Shown here: one piece after another, positions 17,179-26,548 of the stretch
Numbering within the stretch: position 1 is the first letter of the stretch
How the letters are laid out: each line of letters opens with the position of its first letter
Assembly (NCBI GenBank): GCA_037481875.1
Contig: JBBFKY010000002.1
Location: 167,264 to 231,263 of the forward strand
Reading direction: 5' to 3'
DNA from: Desulfosoma sp.
GTDB lineage: Bacteria; Desulfobacterota; Syntrophobacteria; Syntrophobacterales; DSM-9756
Length of the DNA: 64,000 nucleotides
The notes under the pieces: model-generated
What the model was told of the DNA's origin: nothing
Databases searched by the model: none
Seen by the model: only the letters and a program-made list of their open reading frames with translations
Program-made: the position numbers and the translations under genes

Positions 17179-17997
17179 ATGTCGGTTATTCGGTTGATTT
17201 TGACCTGTGTCGCATTCTATGCGCTTTACTGCGTGTTCTTGTTTTTTCTGCAACGTCATCTCATTTTTCCCGCGCTGTTTGTCGGCACGCCTGATGTTTC
17301 TTACGTCCCACAGTTTGTCGAACCCCTCTGGGTGGATATTCCTGGGGCGAAAGTCGAAGGATGGCTGCTGCGAAGCGAATCTTCCGAAAACGTTCCAAAA
17401 CCCCTGGTGATCTATGCGCACGGTAACGGAGAAGTCATCGATATGTGGCCGGATACCTTTCGTGGGTTGACGCGTCGCGGATTGCATGTGCTTCTTCTGG
17501 AATATCCCGGCTATGGTCGATCCACGGGAAGGCCTTCCCAAAAAACCATCACCCAGGCTTTTTGCGCCGCTTATGACCTCATGAGGCAAAGACCCGAGGT
17601 GGACTCAGCCAAGGTCATTCTTTTCGGTCGATCCATCGGCGGTGGAGCCGTGTGTGCTCTAGCTTCCCAAAGACCTTCTGCAGCTCTCATTCTTCTGTCC
17701 ACCTTCACCAGCCTACGGCCTTTTGCCCGTAGGTATCTGGCTCCAAGCTTTCTCGTGCGAGATCCTTTTGATAATGAGTCCGTCGTCTCTTCTTACTCGG
17801 GGCCCGTGCTCATCGTCCACGGCACCCACGATTCCGTGGTTCCCTATTCCCATGGGAAATCCTTGGCCCAAGCCGCCCGTCATGGCCGATTTCTCTCTTA
17901 TGAAGCCGATCATAATGACTGTCCTCCAGATTGGGAAGCCTTCTTTGATGCCATGGTGGAGTTTCTTCGAGAAACCCATGGGCTTTCAAAGTCCTAA
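17179..17997 (+). CDS. Membrane-anchored alpha/beta hydrolase
   Basis: This 272-residue protein has an N-terminal membrane helix (VIRLILTCVAFYALYCVFLFFL) and an alpha/beta hydrolase domain. The nucleophile elbow is FGRSIGGGA (Ser near residue 158), the oxyanion-side motif is YAHGNGE near 80, the acid is in HGTHDSVVP near 220 and the His in EADHNDCP near 245. This layout matches the BEM46/YfhR-like group, whose substrates are mostly unknown. The ATG at 17179 has a GAAAGG site. It starts back to back with the DUF3108 gene. Confidence 0.88.
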   Translation: MSVIRLILTCVAFYALYCVFLFFLQRHLIFPALFVGTPDVSYVPQFVEPLWVDIPGAKVEGWLLRSESSENVPKPLVIYAHGNGEVIDMWPDTFRGLTRRGLHVLLLEYPGYGRSTGRPSQKTITQAFCAAYDLMRQRPEVDSAKVILFGRSIGGGAVCALASQRPSAALILLSTFTSLRPFARRYLAPSFLVRDPFDNESVVSSYSGPVLIVHGTHDSVVPYSHGKSLAQAARHGRFLSYEADHNDCPPDWEAFFDAMVEFLRETHGLSKS

Positions 17998-18013
17998 GAG
18001 GAACCATCGTGAC

Positions 18014-18988
18014 GTGCCCGTGATTCAGGGGGAAGGACTTCGAAAGAGCTTTGGTTCCGTGGAAGCCGTCTCCGGCATTTCTTTCCATGTGGACGAAGGA
18101 GAAATCTTTGGATTGCTCGGGCCCAGCGGGGTCGGCAAAACCACAACCGTCAATATGCTCACGGGTCTGGCTCGCCTTGACGCCGGAACCGTGATGATCG
18201 CTGAAAACGACTACTCACGAAACCCTAAAACGACTCAGCATCGGATCGGTGTGGCGCCGGATGAAAGCAATCTTTATCCGGAATTGACCGGCTTTCAAAA
18301 CCTGTGCTTCTGTGGAGCGCTCTATGGAATGCCCCGCCGGGAATGGGAACGACGTGGAAGAACTTCTGAAGGCTTTGGGCCTGGCGGACGCCGCTCATAG
18401 AAAATTCGGCGGTTATTCCAAAGGGATAAAAAGCTAACTGACCCTGGCGGCAGGGATCATTCATCGGCCTGCCATTCTTTTTTTGGACGAACCTACGAAG
18501 GGAATTGATGTAGCCAGTGCTCGCCATGTCCGTCAGCTCATCGCCCATCTCCATGAAGTCGGCACGACCATCTTTCTGACCACCCACTACATCGAAGAAG
18601 CGGAAGGGGTCTGCCACCGCATCGCTTTTCTCGTCTCGGGTCGCATCGTCCGAATGGATTCGGTCGCCAACCTGTTGCAGCCGGTCAAGGATCATTTTGT
18701 GCTGAACGTCCACGGTGTTCAGGATATTTCAGGCGCACTCCTTGAAGATGGTCGCGGCATGTTTTCCAGAGTCACTTTTTCCTTGGAAAACGGGAAGCTT
18801 TTGCGTCTTGAAGCCGCCGACCCATTCGTGTCGGGCCTCTGGTGCGTGCGCTGAAAGACGGTGGCGTGGAAGTTTTGGGAGTCCGACTGGGTCGACCGTC
18901 TTTGGAAGATGTCTTTGTGCAGGTGACCGGCCTGGCCGCGGAAGCTCTGAAAAGGGAAAAAGAAAAAGCTATGGAAGGAGGCATTGCA
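18014..18988 (+). pseudogene. Broken ABC-2 type exporter ATPase gene
   Basis: A GTG start with an AAGAGGAA site opens a typical ATPase: VIQGEGLRKSFGSVEAV, Walker A GPSGVGKTT, then NLYPELTGFQNL. The frame breaks near 18345; the continuation VEELLKAFGLADAAHRKFGGYSKG is in another frame. An in-frame TAA at 18435-18437 interrupts the signature region (YSKGIKS stop LTLAAG). Walker B LFLDEPTKGIDV and the H-loop TTHYIEEAEG follow. A second frame change near 18830-18840 leads to VLGVRLGRPSLEDVFVQVTG, which runs on without a stop into the permease. Two frameshifts and one stop make the gene non-functional unless they are sequencing errors. Confidence 0.85.
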
Positions 18989-19914
18989 ATGAGAACGGCC
19001 GTTGCCTTCTGGAACATTCTGCTGAAAGACATGCGCACCTATTACCTCAAGCCCCCCAACATCAGCTGGGGAATCATTTTTCCCTTGGCGTGGACCACCA
19101 TGTTTTTCATCAAAACCGGCGAAAGCCTGCATCACATTCGCCAGATTCTTCCCGGTATCGTGGCGGTCTCCATTCTTTTCGGCACCACCTCCATGCCGGC
19201 GGTCACCGTCACCTTTGAAAAGAAGAATCGGTCCTTTGAACGCCTGCTTTTGGCTCCCATTTCCTTGATGCATCTCATGCTTGCCAAGACAAGCGGCGCC
19301 ATTCTTTTCGGCGTTGCCAAGGCGTTCGTTCCTGTGATTCTTGCCGCCTTTGTTACCGATCTAACCCTGGTGTCTTGGTGGTTTTTTGGAGCCGCCGTGG
19401 TCCTGATCGCCGTGGCTTCGACTTTTCTGGGGCTTTTCATCGCGGTGCTGTCAGGGACGTCTTTAAATCTCAGACCTTTTCCAACTTCTTTCGGTTTCCC
19501 ATGATCTTTTTGTGCGGGTTGTTCTTTCCTGTGGAACGTCTGCCATTGCTGCTTCGACCCGTGTCCTATCTCCTACCGCTCACGTACGGCGCGGATGTGC
19601 TGCACGGAGCTGTCAACGGACGAGCGGTCCGACCCGTGGCCTTGATTCTTTCGGTGCTGGCTCTTTTCCGTGCGGCGCTCTTTTTGGCAAGCCTTGGGAA
19701 TATCAAGAGGAAATGGATTCTCCAAGAGGGCGCCACATCCCGTGCCCCTACCACTTGGCCTGAAATGGCTCATTCTCAATTGTGGGACAGCCTCTTCACC
19801 ATCGTTGGAAACGCCTTGAGGAAGGAACCTTCCTCCTTGTGGAGGTGTTTTAGTGGTGGGGCTTGCGCCGGCACCTCGACCGGAAGAGAGTCGGGAAGGC
19901 TCACCCTACGCTGA
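18989..19914 (+). pseudogene. Broken ABC-2 type exporter permease gene
   Basis: An ATG at 18989 with a strong GGAAGGAGG site starts an ABC-2 permease (FWNILLKDMRTYYLKPPNISWGIIFPL). Membrane helices follow up to about 19450, where the frame shifts: the matching sequence continues as RDVFKSQTFSNFFRFPMIFL and CGLFFPVERLPLLLRPVSYLLPLTYG in another frame. The expected end (IKRKWI) lies near 19715; the frame happens to stay open to 19914. Together with the ATPase lesions upstream this points to a dead drug or polymer exporter. Confidence 0.8.
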
Positions 19915-19954
19915 AACTGCAGCTTTACTGTCCACATTTTCTCGGACCGGGGTG

Positions 19955-21424
19955 TCAGCCTGAAAGCCAGCCGTGAGTCGTGCTCTCGGACTTCATGACC
20001 CGCCACGTCGCCGCCGCCGCCAAGACCAGAAGCACGGCATCTCGAAGAGCACTGATTTTCATGGAAGAAAATCCACTCCCTTCACCCCCACCAAAACAAC
20101 CGCAATCCACATCTACCCCGCGAAGGATATTCAATAGGAGAGAGACCAAAAATATGAACAAAAGTCCCGTAGTTGTTGTGAGAGCGCCGGGAAGCCATAA
20201 TCCGGCCATCAAACAAACCCCAAGCACCGCTTCCAGCCATGGAAGCACCAGAGCAACGGGATTCACAGCCCAGGATGGCAAAATCCGATAATTGTAAATC
20301 GTTTGAGCAAAATCCAATGGATAAAGGATTTTTTCGTAAGAAGCGTAAAGAAACACAAGCCCTAACACAAGGCGCATAGCCATCAAGGCTTTTTCTTGAA
20401 TTCGGACGGACTTTGCTTTGAGGCCGTCTCCCTGTGTCTCATGGATCCCTTTTAAAGACTCATCAAGGTTTATGGAAGGTGTTCGAGGCTTAGTCTCGGC
20501 CTGGACCGTCCCTTGGCAAGATCCTTCACACAGCAGCGATCCGTTGCCGCACCGATCGGTTTCTAACTGAATGACAGCGTGATCGATGCCGAATTGGCGC
20601 CGTAAGGCCTCTTCGGCCAGACGTCGTACATTTTCACCTTCGCTGAGCTTTTGATCCGGAATCACCAAATGACAAGAAAAGGCGATGCTGGAAGAGCTGA
20701 CGTACCAGGCATGGAGGTAATGGGCGTTGAGTACACCCGGCACAGCCTCGAGAGCTTTCTTGACCGCCGTGACGTCCACATGGCGTGGTGCAGCGTTCAT
20801 AAGCACAGCAACAGCTTCCTGAAGCAGGCCCCAGCAGTTTCGAAGAATCAAAGCCACGATAATGATGGAAAGCAAGGGGTCCAGCCAGGCCCACGGTTTA
20901 AAAAGAAGGACCGCTCCATTGATCAAGACCGCGACCGAGGTTAAAAGATCCCCCAGCATATGCAAAAAAGCCCCGCGCACGTTCAGGTTGTGCGCTGCAT
21001 CCCGATGTAACAGCAGCGCAGACAGGCCGTTTCCAAAGACGCCTACCGTCGCCAAGGCTATGACCCATGGAGCGGAGACCTCCTGAGGATGGCGGAATCT
21101 TTGCAAAGCCTCAACGAAAATGACGGAGCACGCGCCGACAAGGATAAGGACATTCAGGAGGGCGGCGAGTATTTCCACACGCCGAAAACCAAAGGTATGG
21201 CGCGTGGTCGCTCCTTTTCGTCCGACTCTCCACGCGATGTAGGCGATCAGCAGCGCAGCGAAGTCGCTGAAGTTGTGAGTGGCATCGGAAAGAAGGGCCA
21301 CGCTGTTGGCCAAAATGCCGCCGGCCACCTGAGCCGATGGGATGAGGAGGTTGAGGAGCATGGTCAAAAGCAAGCGTCCTCCGGAAACCTCTCTCCCATT
21401 CGAACAAACATGCTCACTTGACAC
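19955..21424 (-). CDS. CDF cation efflux protein fused to a MauE/DoxX-like domain
   Basis: Residues 1 to about 310 form a cation diffusion facilitator: six helices with the metal-site pairs LLSDATHNFSDF and AFLHMLGDLLTS and a cytoplasmic C-terminal domain (PRHVDVTAVKKALEAVPGV). A polar linker with several cysteines (CGNGSLLCEGSC) leads to a second membrane unit, residues about 345-489, of the MauE/DoxX type with DVDCGCFGGG, a motif of methylamine-utilisation-like redox proteins. The frame is unbroken. The start is GTG with a GGAGGAAATA site. The rhodanese gene lies upstream on the same strand. CDF members export Zn, Co, Fe or Mn; which one here is unknown. Confidence 0.85.
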   Translation of the reverse strand: MSSEHVCSNGREVSGGRLLLTMLLNLLIPSAQVAGGILANSVALLSDATHNFSDFAALLIAYIAWRVGRKGATTRHTFGFRRVEILAALLNVLILVGACSVIFVEALQRFRHPQEVSAPWVIALATVGVFGNGLSALLLHRDAAHNLNVRGAFLHMLGDLLTSVAVLINGAVLLFKPWAWLDPLLSIIIVALILRNCWGLLQEAVAVLMNAAPRHVDVTAVKKALEAVPGVLNAHYLHAWYVSSSSIAFSCHLVIPDQKLSEGENVRRLAEEALRRQFGIDHAVIQLETDRCGNGSLLCEGSCQGTVQAETKPRTPSINLDESLKGIHETQGDGLKAKSVRIQEKALMAMRLVLGLVFLYASYEKILYPLDFAQTIYNYRILPSWAVNPVALVLPWLEAVLGVCLMAGLWLPGALTTTTGLLFIFLVSLLLNILRGVDVDCGCFGGGEGSGFSSMKISALRDAVLLVLAAAATWRVMKSESTTHGWLSG

Positions 21425-21640
21425 TATTTCCTCCGAAGCTCTTCAACGGCGGACCAACGTGTCCGCCCCATTGACAAGAACCTAGACGGAACACCTTCTG
21501 TCTTCAGCCATGCGCATCCCATCTACAGGGCGAACGATGCGGCCGCCCCATCACCAAGGCCGTCTGACCAGACCCATGGGCTATCTTTTAACAGACTCCG
21601 TTCATACTCAAGTCCCAGTTTAAGCCTGTTACAGCATCCA
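21425..21640. repeat. Short intergenic stretch with GC hairpins
   Basis: About 215 bp between the rhodanese stop and the CDF start. It holds a GGCGGACCAACGTGTCCGCCCC hairpin in two parts (GGCGGAC at 21448 and GTCCGCC at about 21460) and a related ATGCGGCCGCCCC at about 21538. These resemble hairpins at 16228 and 44574. No gene or promoter is evident. Confidence 0.45.
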
Positions 21641-22144
21641 TTACGGCTGCGAAGCCACGGGAAGCCCGTTTTTCAGCCATTCGGTCCATCCGTTCACCAA
21701 GACCCTTACCTGAGTATACCCTTGAGCCATCAGGGCCGCCGCCAATTGTCGGCTCAAATTACAGCCCTCATCACAGTAAGTGATAATGGGCGTCTCTTTG
21801 GGAATGTTTGCCAAAACCCTCGAAGTCCATTCTTCAAAAAACATCCAGGGAAGGTTTAGAGCCTTTTCAATATGCCCGCTTTGGTAGGCCTCGGGGTGTC
21901 GAGCGTCCAAGAACACCGCCTGTTCCGTAAAATAAAGGAGCTGGGCTTCTTCAAGGGAAATTTCCAAACCACCCATCTGGACATCTGCGGATGGCTGAAC
22001 CCGGTCACCCAACCAAGGAAGACTGTCGGATCGAAAGCTGTTCACCACAAAGGCTAAAACCAAAGCCACACCCATAAGCCCCAGAGCTTGGCGGAGAGCT
22101 CGGCTCCATGGATTTACCCAAAACCTACGATTGTCCACGACCAT
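21641..22144 (-). CDS. Membrane-anchored rhodanese-like protein
   Basis: This 167-residue protein has one N-terminal helix (LRQALGLMGVALVLAFVVNSF) and a periplasmic rhodanese domain with FLDARHPEAYQSGHIEKALNLP and the active-site loop ITYCDEGCNLSRQLA; the first Cys of that loop is the expected sulfur carrier. The ATG at 22144 follows an AAAGG site. Rhodanese genes are often next to MauE/DoxX-type genes, and here the MauE-like domain is part of the next gene downstream, so the two may work together in thiol or sulfur redox chemistry. That link is inference. Confidence 0.88.
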   Translation of the reverse strand: MVVDNRRFWVNPWSRALRQALGLMGVALVLAFVVNSFRSDSLPWLGDRVQPSADVQMGGLEISLEEAQLLYFTEQAVFLDARHPEAYQSGHIEKALNLPWMFFEEWTSRVLANIPKETPIITYCDEGCNLSRQLAAALMAQGYTQVRVLVNGWTEWLKNGLPVASQP

Positions 22145-22275
22145 GGTTTTACCTTTGGAGTTTACCTTGAGGCGCTTTCTGAAAAGATGAGCCGGTTCCA
22201 AAATAAGCGCACCGTAAAGGCCGGAAGTCAAGAGCCTTTAAAAGTGCCTCAAGGTCACCTTGACGGTTCTTTCTG

Positions 22276-23574
22276 TCAGCGGATTTTGGTTTTTAACTCC
22301 TCCAATTCCCGGCGCATGCAGACCACGTCGTCCATAAGGCGCGCTACGGCTTCGTGAAGGTTCATACCTTTGAGATAATCGGTGAACCAATGCCGGGTTG
22401 CCAGGCAAATCTTGACCAACATGAGCATCACCGGAACCTCGATCAAGACACCGACCACCGTGGCCAGAGCTGCTCCGGAAGACAAGCCGAAAAGAAGGGT
22501 CGCCGTCGCGATAGCCACTTCAAAATGATTGGAGGCACCGATCATGGCCGAAGGCGCCGCATCTTGATAATCAAGTTTCAAGAGTTTTGACAGTCCGTAG
22601 GCAACCCAAAAAATGAAATTTGTTTGAATGAAAAGGGGAATGGCAATCCAGAGAATGGTGAGCGGATTGCCCACAATGACGTCACCCTTAAAAGAAAAGA
22701 GCAAGATCAGCGTGATGAGCAAAGCGATAATGGTTACGGGGGTAAGGATGTGAAGGAACTTGGTTTCGAACCATTCGACCCCCTTGGCACTGATAATGAG
22801 TTTTCGGGACAAATAACCGGCCACCAAGGGCAAGGCCACATAGATGCCGATGGAAAGCACCAAGGCCTGCCAAGGCACGGGAAGGCGCCCCACCCCCAGC
22901 AGAAAGCCTCCCAAAGGGCCGTAGAGAAAGAGCATGGTGAGGCTATTGATGGCCACCATCACCAGGGTATGGCCGTCGTTGCCTCGAGCAAGATAGCCCC
23001 AGACCAAAACCATGGCCGTACACGGGGCGATTCCCAATAGAATGCAGCCCGCCAAATAGCTTCGCCAAAGGGGCACCTCCAACATCTTGACACCTTCATG
23101 AAGCACCACCGTGCCCACACCATGAGCGGCCCCGACGGGTAGATTCAATCCTATGGGCATTTTGACATAATCCACGGCGTTGGGGCCTATGAACCCCTTA
23201 AAAACGTAACCTAAAAAAAACAAGGCAATGCCATACATGGTGAAAGGCTTGACGGCCCAATTGACGAAAAGCGTCAGCCCTACGGGCTTCAAATTCTTGC
23301 CGGCCATGAGAACTTCGCCGAAGTCAATCTTAACCATAATGGGATACATCATGAAAAAGAGACACACAGCAATGGGAATGGAAACCACCGGCGCCTCCCC
23401 CACGTAGATGGCCAGCCTATCCAAGGAGCGCGCCACGCCAGGAGCCAGCCGCCCCAAAAGAATGCCCACCCCAATGCACAAAAGAACCCAGACGGAAAGA
23501 TACTTTTCAAAAAGACTGAGACCCCGCCCTTCCTTTTTGATCTTGCCACCCGCCGTCATGACCTCAGCCCCCAT
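22276..23574 (-). CDS. acr3: Arsenite efflux permease, ACR3 family
   Basis: This 432-residue protein has about ten hydrophobic helices and the ACR3 core: [34 protein letters not shown] with the conserved Cys that is needed for arsenite movement, and [22 protein letters not shown]. It pumps As(III) out of the cell across the inner membrane. It is somewhat longer than usual because of inserted loops near residue 140 ([21 protein letters not shown]). It stands at the head of an arsenic cluster and is divergent from the permease gene. The start may be the ATG at 23574 or the one at 23559. Confidence 0.92.
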   Translation of the reverse strand: MGAEVMTAGGKIKKEGRGLSLFEKYLSVWVLLCIGVGILLGRLAPGVARSLDRLAIYVGEAPVVSIPIAVCLFFMMYPIMVKIDFGEVLMAGKNLKPVGLTLFVNWAVKPFTMYGIALFFLGYVFKGFIGPNAVDYVKMPIGLNLPVGAAHGVGTVVLHEGVKMLEVPLWRSYLAGCILLGIAPCTAMVLVWGYLARGNDGHTLVMVAINSLTMLFLYGPLGGFLLGVGRLPVPWQALVLSIGIYVALPLVAGYLSRKLIISAKGVEWFETKFLHILTPVTIIALLITLILLFSFKGDVIVGNPLTILWIAIPLFIQTNFIFWVAYGLSKLLKLDYQDAAPSAMIGASNHFEVAIATATLLFGLSSGAALATVVGVLIEVPVMLMLVKICLATRHWFTDYLKGMNLHEAVARLMDDVVCMRRELEELKTKIR

Positions 23575-23706
23575 TTTCTCTCAAGAATTTAAGTATATTT
23601 AATTCTAGGAATGTGTTTCCGAACGTTTTCGCTTTTGCCATCTTTCGGTATCCTCCGGCTTTTTCCTCGACTCTAGAACGGATTTTTCAAGTCACATTAC
23701 CAAGGT

Positions 23707-23735
23707 TTCATATAAAGAGCGCCACTTCCTGTCAA
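23707..23735 (-). promoter_or_regulatory. Promoter of acr3
   Basis: Read on the minus strand, TTGACA (23735-23730) and TATGAA (23712-23707) are 17 bp apart. A TTGGTAAT sequence (23703-23696) lies just downstream of the -10 box and mirrors one at the opposing promoter. Confidence 0.65.
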
Positions 23736-23784
23736 GACCCCTTTTTGTTTGAACGATCCTAGGATTCCGGATCACAAAAGAGGG

Positions 23785-23817
23785 TTGACAAAGCCGTCTA
23801 CATTGCTACATGGTAAT
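23785..23817 (+). promoter_or_regulatory. Promoter of the permease gene
   Basis: TTGACA at 23785-23790 and a weak TACATG at 23807-23812 are 16 bp apart. TGGTAAT follows at 23811-23817. The leader to the ATG at 23873 is about 55 bp. Confidence 0.5.
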
Positions 23818-23872
23818 ACAACCGCATGGCGGCCAACGGTTTTTGAATGGCGTCTGCTCAGGAGGGTTCTTC

Positions 23873-25249
23873 ATGGCTCGCATCAATTTCAGCTCCACCA
23901 AGGTTTCTTTGGAACAGGCTCAAAGTCCTGAAGAGGAAGAAAGTCAGATTCAATGGTCGGAAATTTGGAAGCCTTTGAGTGTTCTAGTAATCACGTTTCT
24001 TGTTCTTTTTTGGCTGCCCCTGGAAAGTGAGCGATTTCGAGGCGCCGTTTTGGAATCTTTGACTTTGGCCAAGTGGTACGCTCAGGAGCATGTCCTGCTT
24101 TGTTTAGTGCCGGCCTTTTTCATTGCCGGAGCTATTTCCTGCTTTGTTTCTCAAGCTGCTGTCATGAAATATCTGGGCGCAGGCGCCAAGAAGGTCTTGG
24201 CGTATGGTGTCGCTTCGGTTTCCGGAAGCATTCTAGCCGTGTGTTCTTGTACCGTGCTTCCTCTCTTCGCCGGGATTTGGAAGCGAGGCGCCGGGCTGGG
24301 CCCCGCTATCGCCTTTTTGTATTCGGGGCCGGCCATCAACGTTCTGGCCATTGTGCTCACGGCCCGTATCCTTGGCCTTCCTTTGGGAATCGCCCGAGCC
24401 GTGGGAGCCGTCCTCTTCAGTATGATCATTGGGCTTTTGATGCATCTCATCTTTCTCAAAGAGGAAAAAGCCAAGGCGGTTGCGGCCCTTCACATGCCCA
24501 CTCCGGAAGTGGAAAGACCCTTGTGGCAAAATGTGCTCTTCTTTGCCACCATGGTCGGGGTGCTCATTTTTGCCACATGGGGACAACCGACGTCGCCCGT
24601 GGGTTTTTGGAACGTCGTCTACAGCATCAAATGGTCCATTTGCGGGGCTTTTGCCTTGCTTTTGGGCTTTCTTTTGGTGCAGTGGTTTCACGTAAAGGTC
24701 TATAAGATCGTGCTTTCCGCGGTTGTGGTGGCAGCCCTGGGCTTGGTCTTTCCTCATCAACCTTCCATCGCGTTTTCGGCGGGTATTGTCCTTTTCACCA
24801 TAAATCTGGTCACGACTCGTGGAGAGACCGAAACCTGGTTCCTCGCCACATGGGACTTCACCAAACAGATTACACCCCTTCTCTTTGGCGGAGTCCTTGT
24901 GGCCGGGCTTTTGCTCGGTGGTCCCCACGGTGATGAGGGTCTCCTTCCTTCTCGATGGGTCAGCGGTCTTGTGGGGGGCAATTCCCTGGGAGCGAATCTG
25001 TTCGCCGCGGTCGTCGGCGCCTTCATGTATTTTGCCACCTTGACAGAAGTGCCTATTCTGCAGGGATTGATGGGAGCCGGCATGGGCAAGGGGCCCGCTT
25101 TGGCCTTGCTGCTTGCCGGCCCGGCGTTGAGCCTTCCCAACATGCTGGTGATTCGAAGTGTTCTCGGAACCTGGAAGACCGCGGTGTTTGTGTCCCTTGT
25201 GATCGTCATGTCCACCATCGCAGGTCTCGTTTTTGGAGCCTATTTCTAA
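23873..25249 (+). CDS. Permease of the DUF318/ArsP-like family
   Basis: This 458-residue inner-membrane protein belongs to the permease family PF03773 (older name DUF318), which includes ArsP. Two similar halves are visible: ISCFVSQAAVMKYLG with AVCSCTVLPLFAGIWKRGAGLGPA near residue 120, and GAFMYFATLTEVPILQGLMGAGMGKGPALALLLAGPALSLPN near 385. The CSC motif could bind a thiophilic metalloid. The ATG at 23873 has a CAGGAGGG site. Its place in the arsenic cluster, divergent from acr3, suggests export of trivalent or methylated arsenic, by context only. Confidence 0.88.
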   Translation: MARINFSSTKVSLEQAQSPEEEESQIQWSEIWKPLSVLVITFLVLFWLPLESERFRGAVLESLTLAKWYAQEHVLLCLVPAFFIAGAISCFVSQAAVMKYLGAGAKKVLAYGVASVSGSILAVCSCTVLPLFAGIWKRGAGLGPAIAFLYSGPAINVLAIVLTARILGLPLGIARAVGAVLFSMIIGLLMHLIFLKEEKAKAVAALHMPTPEVERPLWQNVLFFATMVGVLIFATWGQPTSPVGFWNVVYSIKWSICGAFALLLGFLLVQWFHVKVYKIVLSAVVVAALGLVFPHQPSIAFSAGIVLFTINLVTTRGETETWFLATWDFTKQITPLLFGGVLVAGLLLGGPHGDEGLLPSRWVSGLVGGNSLGANLFAAVVGAFMYFATLTEVPILQGLMGAGMGKGPALALLLAGPALSLPNMLVIRSVLGTWKTAVFVSLVIVMSTIAGLVFGAYF

Positions 25250-25274
25250 GCTTCTCACCAGTGGCCAAATGTTT

Positions 25275-25706
25275 TCATGAAGGCTCCGGGTTGAGGCTTT
25301 CCACAAAGGCTCGAATTTCGTCTCGAACACGCCGATAAGGCACCATGGCCTCCTCTTCCGTGGCGGCTCCGGCCGCCAGAAGAGGAGGATCGTCAAAAGG
25401 CACGTGCATACGTCGAACACTGGCCGGAAAGAAAGGACAGGCTTCCTGAGCATGGCTGCACAGAGTCACCACATAATCATAATTTTGGACCGGAAGCTCA
25501 TCCAACGATTTGGGTTTTTGCCCTCGAATATCGATCCCCACTTCCTCCATGGCCTTGACGGCTCGAGGATCCAGCCTTTGGGGATTCAGCCCCGCTGAAA
25601 ACGGTTCAAAAAGGTCGCCTTTCAACACGCGCGTCCAGGCTTCCGCCATCTGACTTCGACAGGAATTTCCCGTACACAAAAACAGAATCCGTTTGCGTTC
25701 CGCCAC
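25275..25706 (-). CDS. arsC: Arsenate reductase, low-molecular-weight phosphatase type
   Basis: This 143-residue protein reduces arsenate to arsenite. It has the P-loop CTGNSCRSQMAEAW (Cys near residue 12) and the distal redox region YVVTLCSHAQEACPFF, which supplies the two further cysteines used by thioredoxin-coupled ArsC. The preferred start is GTG at 25706 with an AAAGGAGG site; a GTG at 25736 overlapping the upstream stop is also possible. The neighbouring small thioredoxin-like gene at 26549 could act as its reductant. It is convergent with the permease gene. Confidence 0.93.
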   Translation of the reverse strand: MAERKRILFLCTGNSCRSQMAEAWTRVLKGDLFEPFSAGLNPQRLDPRAVKAMEEVGIDIRGQKPKSLDELPVQNYDYVVTLCSHAQEACPFFPASVRRMHVPFDDPPLLAAGAATEEEAMVPYRRVRDEIRAFVESLNPEPS

Positions 25707-25732
25707 GGTGCCTCCTTTGCTTTTAGTTGGTT

Positions 25733-26257
25733 TCACTCGTTGAAATCAAAGGGTTCAAGGTACATTTGTAGCGCATGCCGCTGTTCCGAACTCAGGTGCG
25801 GACAGTCTTCAGGACCGCGGCCTCCTTCCGCTACCTGAACGGCAAAAACGGTGCATGTGGCATATCCGCATTCGCGACAATTGGTCTTGGGAAGGTGCTT
25901 TAAAATGGTAAGAACCTGCGGTTTCTTGATCGGTTCATACTTGGGAGTGAGTTGTGATCGTCTTTCCCAAATGCTGTTGATCTCATCCTGTAGCCATTGA
26001 AGAATCTTGTCCGCTTCTTCCGGTTCCTTGATGGCGTTGATGGCGATTTCTCGAGGGTGGACGGTAATGAGCTTGCCATGCGCCTTGAAGGTCACGGACG
26101 GAGGTTCTCGCGTAAATTGGGATCCTCCTAAGACGGCGTTGAGGTACGGAATCACTTTCCCCACGTCCTGATCCAAATGCGCGATGCAATGAAGCGACTG
26201 AAAGCTTGGATTGCATTCGGGACGAAAGATTTCTTTGCGGTAGCTTCGAAGTAGCAT
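25733..26257 (-). CDS. Fe-S domain protein of the arsenic cluster
   Basis: The C-terminal third of this 174-residue protein carries a four-cysteine Fe-S domain of the kind found in corrinoid and CO dehydrogenase-associated proteins: NCRECGYATCTVFAVQVAEG followed by the Cys in EDCPHL. The N-terminal part (LRSYRKEIFRPECNPSFQSLHCIAHLDQDVGKVIPYLN) has two extra cysteines. The ATG at 26257 follows an AAGGAGG site. It probably binds one [4Fe-4S] cluster; its task is unknown. It precedes arsC on the same strand with 26 bp between. Confidence 0.8.
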   Translation of the reverse strand: MLLRSYRKEIFRPECNPSFQSLHCIAHLDQDVGKVIPYLNAVLGGSQFTREPPSVTFKAHGKLITVHPREIAINAIKEPEEADKILQWLQDEINSIWERRSQLTPKYEPIKKPQVLTILKHLPKTNCRECGYATCTVFAVQVAEGGRGPEDCPHLSSEQRHALQMYLEPFDFNE

Positions 26258-26548
26258 AAGGCACCTCCTTGGTTCCAGGCACCCGCCAGGTGGAAACGGC
26301 TCCTTGAAAGGCACTAGAAGGGAACCTTTCAGGCCGTTTCCCAAAAAATTCATAACGCAGCACGAAAAAGCGGAAGTCAACCGCAGCATGCAGGCCTGAA
26401 AAAGGGCGTCTGGTGAAAGACGTTTACAGGCCTCCCCGACGGCCGCCTTGAGTTTTGGGTTTCCCGTTCGAGGTGAAAATTCTTTTTCTTTTCGATTCCC
26501 AGATCCGTGAGGACCCCATAGGCCTTCAAAGGCACTTCGGTGTGTTCT
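26258..26548. other. Gap with possible remnant of a coding sequence
   Basis: About 290 bp on the minus strand contain protein-like stretches in different frames (KAYGVLTDLGIEKKKNFHLE, then LKAAVGEACKRLSPDALFQA) without a start codon of their own. They could be the remains of one decayed gene between the thioredoxin and Fe-S genes. No promoter was identified. Confidence 0.3.

Noticed and set aside
17176-17589. Long N-terminal extension of the DUF3108 frame over the divergent hydrolase gene
   Set aside because: It lies antisense to a clear alpha/beta hydrolase and has no family-like residues.
24233-25453. Long minus-strand open frame over the permease gene
   Set aside because: Residue content (rich in His, Gly, Lys, Asp without hydrophobic core) is typical of an antisense shadow; the plus-strand permease is clear.
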